Source: Oscillospiraceae bacterium | Lineage (GTDB): Bacteria > Bacillota > Clostridia > Oscillospirales > Oscillospiraceae | NCBI GenBank assembly: GCA_018385135.1 | Contig: JAHAWY010000050.1 | Location: 1-64,000, forward strand | Direction of reading: 5' to 3' | Length of the DNA stretch: 64,000 bases | In this document: positions 60,591-64,000 of the stretch, one piece after another | How the letters are laid out: each line of letters begins with the position of its first letter | Position numbering within the stretch: position 1 is the first letter of the stretch | The notes under the pieces: generated by a model | The model's input: only the letters and a program-made list of their open reading frames with translations | The model's database searches: none | What the model was told of the DNA's origin: nothing | Made by a program: the position numbers and the translations under genes

Positions 60591-61710
60591 GCTTTATCTC
60601 CTCGCTCTCGGCGCTTATGTCCGCCTTAGCCTCCGGCTTTGAAACGGCGGGTGCGTCGGGCGTTTTATTCTTGTGCAGCTTGCCGTAAACGAACGCCCAC
60701 ACAACAGCACAGATACAAAAGCCGAGGATGAGGATGAGCGCCTTTATTTCACCGCTGGTAGTGATAACAACGGCGGCAAGACCTAAAATTGCGCTGATGG
60801 AATAAAGTATGGCAACTGCCTGCTTCTGACTCAAACCCATGTCGATAAGGCGGTGGTGGAAATGACCTCTGTCCGGATGGAAGGGACTTTGCCCCTTGAG
60901 CATACGGCGGCAAAATGCGAAAATGGTGTCAAAAAGGGGAACTGCCAGTGCAAGCAAGGGCACGGCGAAGCTCACAACTGCGTAAAACTTGAATAGACCC
61001 ATAACAGACATTGTTGCCAGCACATAGCCGAGCAGCAGCGCGCCCGTGTCGCCCATGAAAATCTTCGCGGGGTTGAGGTTATAGGGCATAAAGCCGATGC
61101 AAGCGCCTGCAAGAGCCGCCAGAACCAGCGCAACAGGCGCATCGGCAACGAGCAGGGCGATGACCAGCATTGTTACGCTGCTTATCGTGGAAACGCCCAC
61201 GGCAAGACCGTCAAGACCGTCAATAAGGTTAACGGAGTTGGTGATGCCGACGATCCACAATATGGTAAACGGGATTGAAAGACCGCCGAGTATCCAGTAT
61301 TCCGAGCTGCTCCAGATGATGGGGTTTATAAGCACGTCAATGCGTATGCCGTGCAATACCGCAATAAGCGCCGCAAGGATTTGCAAAACCAGCTTTACCC
61401 ATGCGTTTAGCGAAACAACGTCGTCAACGGCTCCCGTTGCCACGATAATGACACAGCCGAGCAAAACGCCCTGTAGCTGGCGGTCAATATCAACAAAGAG
61501 CAGTACGCTCAAAAGAAAGCCGAGGAAAATTGCCAGACCGCCCATTCGGGGGATGGGGTGGTCGTGAACACGGCGTGCCTCGCCTGGAACATCCATAGCT
61601 CCGACCTTTTGCGCAAAGGATTTGACGATTGGAGTTGCGGAGAAGCTGATAATAAACGCAACTGCTATGGTGAGCAGCAGATGCACGGCAAGCTCTGAAC
61701 TTATAGGCAT
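60577..61710 (-). CDS. tagO: Undecaprenyl-phosphate GlcNAc-1-phosphate transferase (TagO/WecA type)
   Basis: A 377-residue membrane enzyme with about eleven helices. It transfers GlcNAc-1-P from UDP-GlcNAc to undecaprenyl phosphate, the first step of wall teichoic acid-type polymers. The ATG at 61710 with GAAAGGAA is preferred to the upstream track start. IPRMGGLAIFLGF, GAVDDVVSLNAWVK, VNLIDGLDGLAVG, FMGDTGALLLGY and the metal-binding HFHHRLIDMG are intact. A charged C-terminal tail of about 40 residues is extra. Adjacent mnaA supplies the next sugar. Confidence 0.95.
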   Translation of the reverse strand: MPISSELAVHLLLTIAVAFIISFSATPIVKSFAQKVGAMDVPGEARRVHDHPIPRMGGLAIFLGFLLSVLLFVDIDRQLQGVLLGCVIIVATGAVDDVVSLNAWVKLVLQILAALIAVLHGIRIDVLINPIIWSSSEYWILGGLSIPFTILWIVGITNSVNLIDGLDGLAVGVSTISSVTMLVIALLVADAPVALVLAALAGACIGFMPYNLNPAKIFMGDTGALLLGYVLATMSVMGLFKFYAVVSFAVPLLALAVPLFDTIFAFCRRMLKGQSPFHPDRGHFHHRLIDMGLSQKQAVAILYSISAILGLAAVVITTSGEIKALILILGFCICAVVWAFVYGKLHKNKTPDAPAVSKPEAKADISAESEEIKHEAD

Positions 61711-61761
61711 GACAGAAATTCCTTTCATCATTGGCAAAGCCGATGGTTAAAGCAAAATGCT

Positions 61762-62766
61762 TTATTTTGCGACAAAGCCAACCTTTTTATAGACCTTGCG
61801 CAGCGTTTTATTTGCGGCATAGGAGGCGCGCTCTGCGCCCTGCTTGTAAATGCCTTCAAGGTATGCCTTATCCGCCATGATGCGCTCTGCCTCCTCGCGG
61901 ATGGGACGCAGCATTTCCACAACGGCTTCGCCAACCTTGAGCTTAAAGTCTCCATAGCCCTTTCCGTCAAATTCGCGCTCGATCTCATCAAAGCCTGCGC
62001 CTGTTGCGACCGAGTAGATCTGCATGAGGTTTGACACGCCGGGCTTGCTTGCAACGTCGTATCGGACGGTGGTTTCGCTGTCTGTTACAGCGCGCTTGAA
62101 GCAGCGAAGGATATCCTCCGGCTTTTGCATAAGATAGATGCAGCCGCCGGGGTCTTTATCGGACTTGCTCATTTTGTTTTCGGGGGAGGTAAGGCTCATA
62201 ATGCGCGCGCCGACCTTGGGAATATAAGGCTCGGGAATGGTGAAAACATCGCCGTAGACGCCGTTGAAGCGGTTTGCAATATCCCGGCATAGCTCAACGT
62301 GTTGCTTTTGATCCTGACCCACGGGGACGAGGTCTGCCTGATACAGCAGAATGTCTGCCGCCATCAGCGCGGGATAGGTAAAAAGACCGGCGTTGATGTT
62401 TTCGGCGTTTTTGGAGCTTTTATCCTTGAACTGGGTCATTCTTGAAAGCTCGCCGAACATCGTGTAGCAGTTTAAAACCCAAGCCAGCTCCGCGTGCGCG
62501 GGAACATGGCTCTGGATGAAGATGGTGTTCTTTTCCGGGTCAAGACCGCAGGCAATGTACTGTGCAAGCTGCTCAAGAGTGCGCCGCCGCAGGTCTGCGG
62601 GGGTTTGGCGCACGGTTATGGCGTGCATATCAACAATGCAGTAGTAGCAGTTATAGTCCTTCTCCAGCTCCACCCAATTTTTGATGGCGCCGAGATATGA
62701 GCCCAGGGTAAGCTCGCCGGAGGGCTGAATGCCGCTGAATATCGTCTTTTTTACGTTTTCGTCCAT
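61762..62766 (-). CDS. trpS: Tryptophanyl-tRNA synthetase
   Basis: A 334-residue class I synthetase. The HIGH-like motif is in GIQPSGELTLGSYLGA (12-27) and the KMSKS motif in SPENKMSKSDKD (about 192-203). GFDEIEREFDGKGYGDFK and the C-terminal MADKAYLEGIYKQGAERA match the family. It charges tRNA-Trp. No T-box leader precedes it: the gap to the aminotransferase gene is 23 bases, so both share a transcript. Confidence 0.97.
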   Translation of the reverse strand: MDENVKKTIFSGIQPSGELTLGSYLGAIKNWVELEKDYNCYYCIVDMHAITVRQTPADLRRRTLEQLAQYIACGLDPEKNTIFIQSHVPAHAELAWVLNCYTMFGELSRMTQFKDKSSKNAENINAGLFTYPALMAADILLYQADLVPVGQDQKQHVELCRDIANRFNGVYGDVFTIPEPYIPKVGARIMSLTSPENKMSKSDKDPGGCIYLMQKPEDILRCFKRAVTDSETTVRYDVASKPGVSNLMQIYSVATGAGFDEIEREFDGKGYGDFKLKVGEAVVEMLRPIREEAERIMADKAYLEGIYKQGAERASYAANKTLRKVYKKVGFVAK

Positions 62767-62789
62767 TTTGTGATGCGTCCTTTATTGTT

Positions 62790-63983
62790 TTATAGTCCAA
62801 GCTCTTTTGCGAGCTTTTCAAAGCCGGGCAGAGAGCCGCGTATTGTATCGCTGCCGACGCAGTAGGCTATGCGTACATAGCCGGGGCAGGCAAAGGAGGC
62901 TCCGGGAACGACAAGTATGTTATATTTCTTCGCAAGCTGCGCAAACTCCTTGTCGTCGCACGGCGTTTTCATCCAGAGGTAAAATGTGCCCTGCGGATAA
63001 ACGCAGTCAAAGCCAAGTGCCGTAAGCCCATTGTAAAGAAGCTTGCGGTTTGTATCGTATGAAGCGATGTCTGTGCGTTCGTCCAGACATTTTGCAACTG
63101 CGAGCTGTATAAGCGACGGTGCGTTGACAAAGCCCAAAATGCGGTTTGAGATGCTTGCGGCGGAAAAAACAAGCTCGAAATCCTCCACCTCGGAGGGGAT
63201 GAGAAGGTAGCCGATGCGCTCACCCGGAAGGGAGAGCGATTTTGACCATGAATAGCCTACTATCGTGTTGCGGTAAAAACTAGGCAGCCAGGGAACAACT
63301 GCTCCGTCATAGCTCAGCTCCCTATATGGCTCGTCGGATATGATAAAGATAGGATGAGAGTATTCGCGCTGCTTTTCCTCCAAAACGGCGGCTAGCTTTT
63401 TAATCGTTTCCTCGGAGTAGATAACGCCGGTGGGATTGTTCGGAGAGTTGATGATAAGCGCTTTGGTTTTGGGACTTATCGCTTTGCGCAGAGCTTCAGC
63501 GTCAGGCTGAAAGTCCGAAGCGCCGGCGGGAACGATAACAAGCCTTCCGCCGTGATTAGCGATGTAGTTTCCGTATTCAAGAAAGAATGGGGCAAAGCAG
63601 ATAACCTCATCATCGGGGTCGAGCAGCGTTTGCAAGGCGCAGTTTAAGCCGCCCGCCGCGCCGACGGTCATAATTACATTTGCGCTCGAATAGCTCGTTT
63701 CAAAGCGCTTGTTCAAAGACTCCGCAACAGCCTGTCGGACATCGGGAAAGCCCGCGTTCGGCATATAGCCGTGAACGTAATTGACAGCTTCGTTTTCCAA
63801 AACCTCATGTATGGCGGAGCTTACCCTTTCCGGCGCGGGAAAGTAGGGATTTCCGATGCTGAAATCATAGACGTTTTCACGTCCGTAAAGTTTCGCAAGG
63901 CGGTTGCCCTCCTCAAACATTTCGCGCACCGCGCTGTTTTTCTGTGTAAGACCAAGCATCCGTTTAGAAATAGTGCTGCACAT
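62790..63983 (-). CDS. PLP-dependent aminotransferase class I/II
   Basis: A 397-residue fold-type I aminotransferase. FSIGNPYFPAPE (about 41-52), AAGGLNCALQTLLDPDDEV, INSPNNPTGVIYSEE and the PLP Lys in SWSKSLSLPGERIGY (about 236) are present, with the carboxylate-binding Arg in YVRIAYCVG. It is of the AspC/PatA-like group; the amino-donor specificity is not determined. GAGG lies 7 bases before the ATG at 63983. It is the first gene of the trpS-tagO-mnaA run in this window. Confidence 0.93.
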   Translation of the reverse strand: MCSTISKRMLGLTQKNSAVREMFEEGNRLAKLYGRENVYDFSIGNPYFPAPERVSSAIHEVLENEAVNYVHGYMPNAGFPDVRQAVAESLNKRFETSYSSANVIMTVGAAGGLNCALQTLLDPDDEVICFAPFFLEYGNYIANHGGRLVIVPAGASDFQPDAEALRKAISPKTKALIINSPNNPTGVIYSEETIKKLAAVLEEKQREYSHPIFIISDEPYRELSYDGAVVPWLPSFYRNTIVGYSWSKSLSLPGERIGYLLIPSEVEDFELVFSAASISNRILGFVNAPSLIQLAVAKCLDERTDIASYDTNRKLLYNGLTALGFDCVYPQGTFYLWMKTPCDDKEFAQLAKKYNILVVPGASFACPGYVRIAYCVGSDTIRGSLPGFEKLAKELGL

Positions 63984-64000
63984 ATCTTTACCTCACAATA

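Noticed and set aside
62767-62789. T-box leader before trpS
   Set aside because: The gap to the upstream aminotransferase gene is 23 bases, too short for a T-box.

Overview
The window looks like a chromosomal segment of a Gram-positive anaerobe of class Clostridia, most likely Oscillospirales. The reasons are inference from gene content: RNase Y and a YmdB phosphodiesterase, a CIRCE-controlled groESL, a long fused clostridial PurL, a split PurH (formyltransferase plus PurO-like cyclohydrolase), a MATE/mazG/hup/rqcP cluster, TagO/MnaA wall-polymer genes, AGGAGG-type ribosome sites and frequent TTG/GTG starts. No rRNA, CRISPR array or transposase gene was seen.

Layout. 1-1.9 kb: the end of an integrated plasmid-like element (Rep, excisionase-like HTH, tyrosine integrase with an in-frame TGA) abutting the 3' end of an initiator tRNA-Met gene. 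2.2-4.1 kb: an AT-richer ATPase + HNH pair matching the Septu (PtuA/PtuB) anti-phage system, closed by a tRNA-Arg gene. 4.4-11.8 kb: a small unknown gene, then a co-directional run ymdB, YhaO-like nuclease, YhaN-like ATPase, aroC, a membrane protein and an RlmL-type rRNA methyltransferase. 12-16 kb: groES-groEL behind a perfect CIRCE operator, then rny behind a long structured leader. 16.1-21.4 kb: a five-gene Dpp/Opp-type ABC importer. 21.5-27.7 kb: a secreted neutral-ceramidase homologue, an AlkD-like protein, an FAD oxidoreductase, an NlpC/P60 wall hydrolase and a small unknown protein.

27.8-39.2 kb: a nine-gene purine operon on the minus strand (purE-C-F-M-N, PurO-like, AICAR formyltransferase, purD, purL) with a clear promoter. 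39.5-41.5 kb: an AT-richer minus-strand operon of an ArsR regulator, a COG0701/ArsP-type permease and a Cys-rich thioredoxin-like protein, behind a consensus promoter that overlaps a perfect 10-bp inverted repeat. 41.7-46.6 kb: a second FAD oxidoreductase, an O-antigen-ligase-type membrane protein, a TatD hydrolase and a histidine-kinase-like protein with no visible phospho-acceptor His. 47-50.3 kb: flippase, mazG, hup, rqcP. 50.4-54.8 kb: a gene-free stretch with inverted repeats, a D,D-carboxypeptidase, pgi, a small P-loop protein and an SDR reductase. 55-58.7 kb: a zinc-ribbon/PASTA membrane protein, a YjdF-like membrane protein, a YfcE-like phosphodiesterase and a three-gene operon of unknown function. 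58.7-64 kb: a minus-strand run of aminotransferase, trpS, tagO, mnaA and an anchored protein.

Most of the window is ordinary core genome. The strongest candidates for a second look are the Septu pair beside the tRNA integration site, the broken integrase, the ars-type operon, the pseudoknot-compatible leader of the ABC operon, the unknown operon at 57.8-58.7 kb and the zinc-ribbon/PASTA chimera. I saw no clear, wholly undescribed system; the 57.8-58.7 kb operon is the best candidate.
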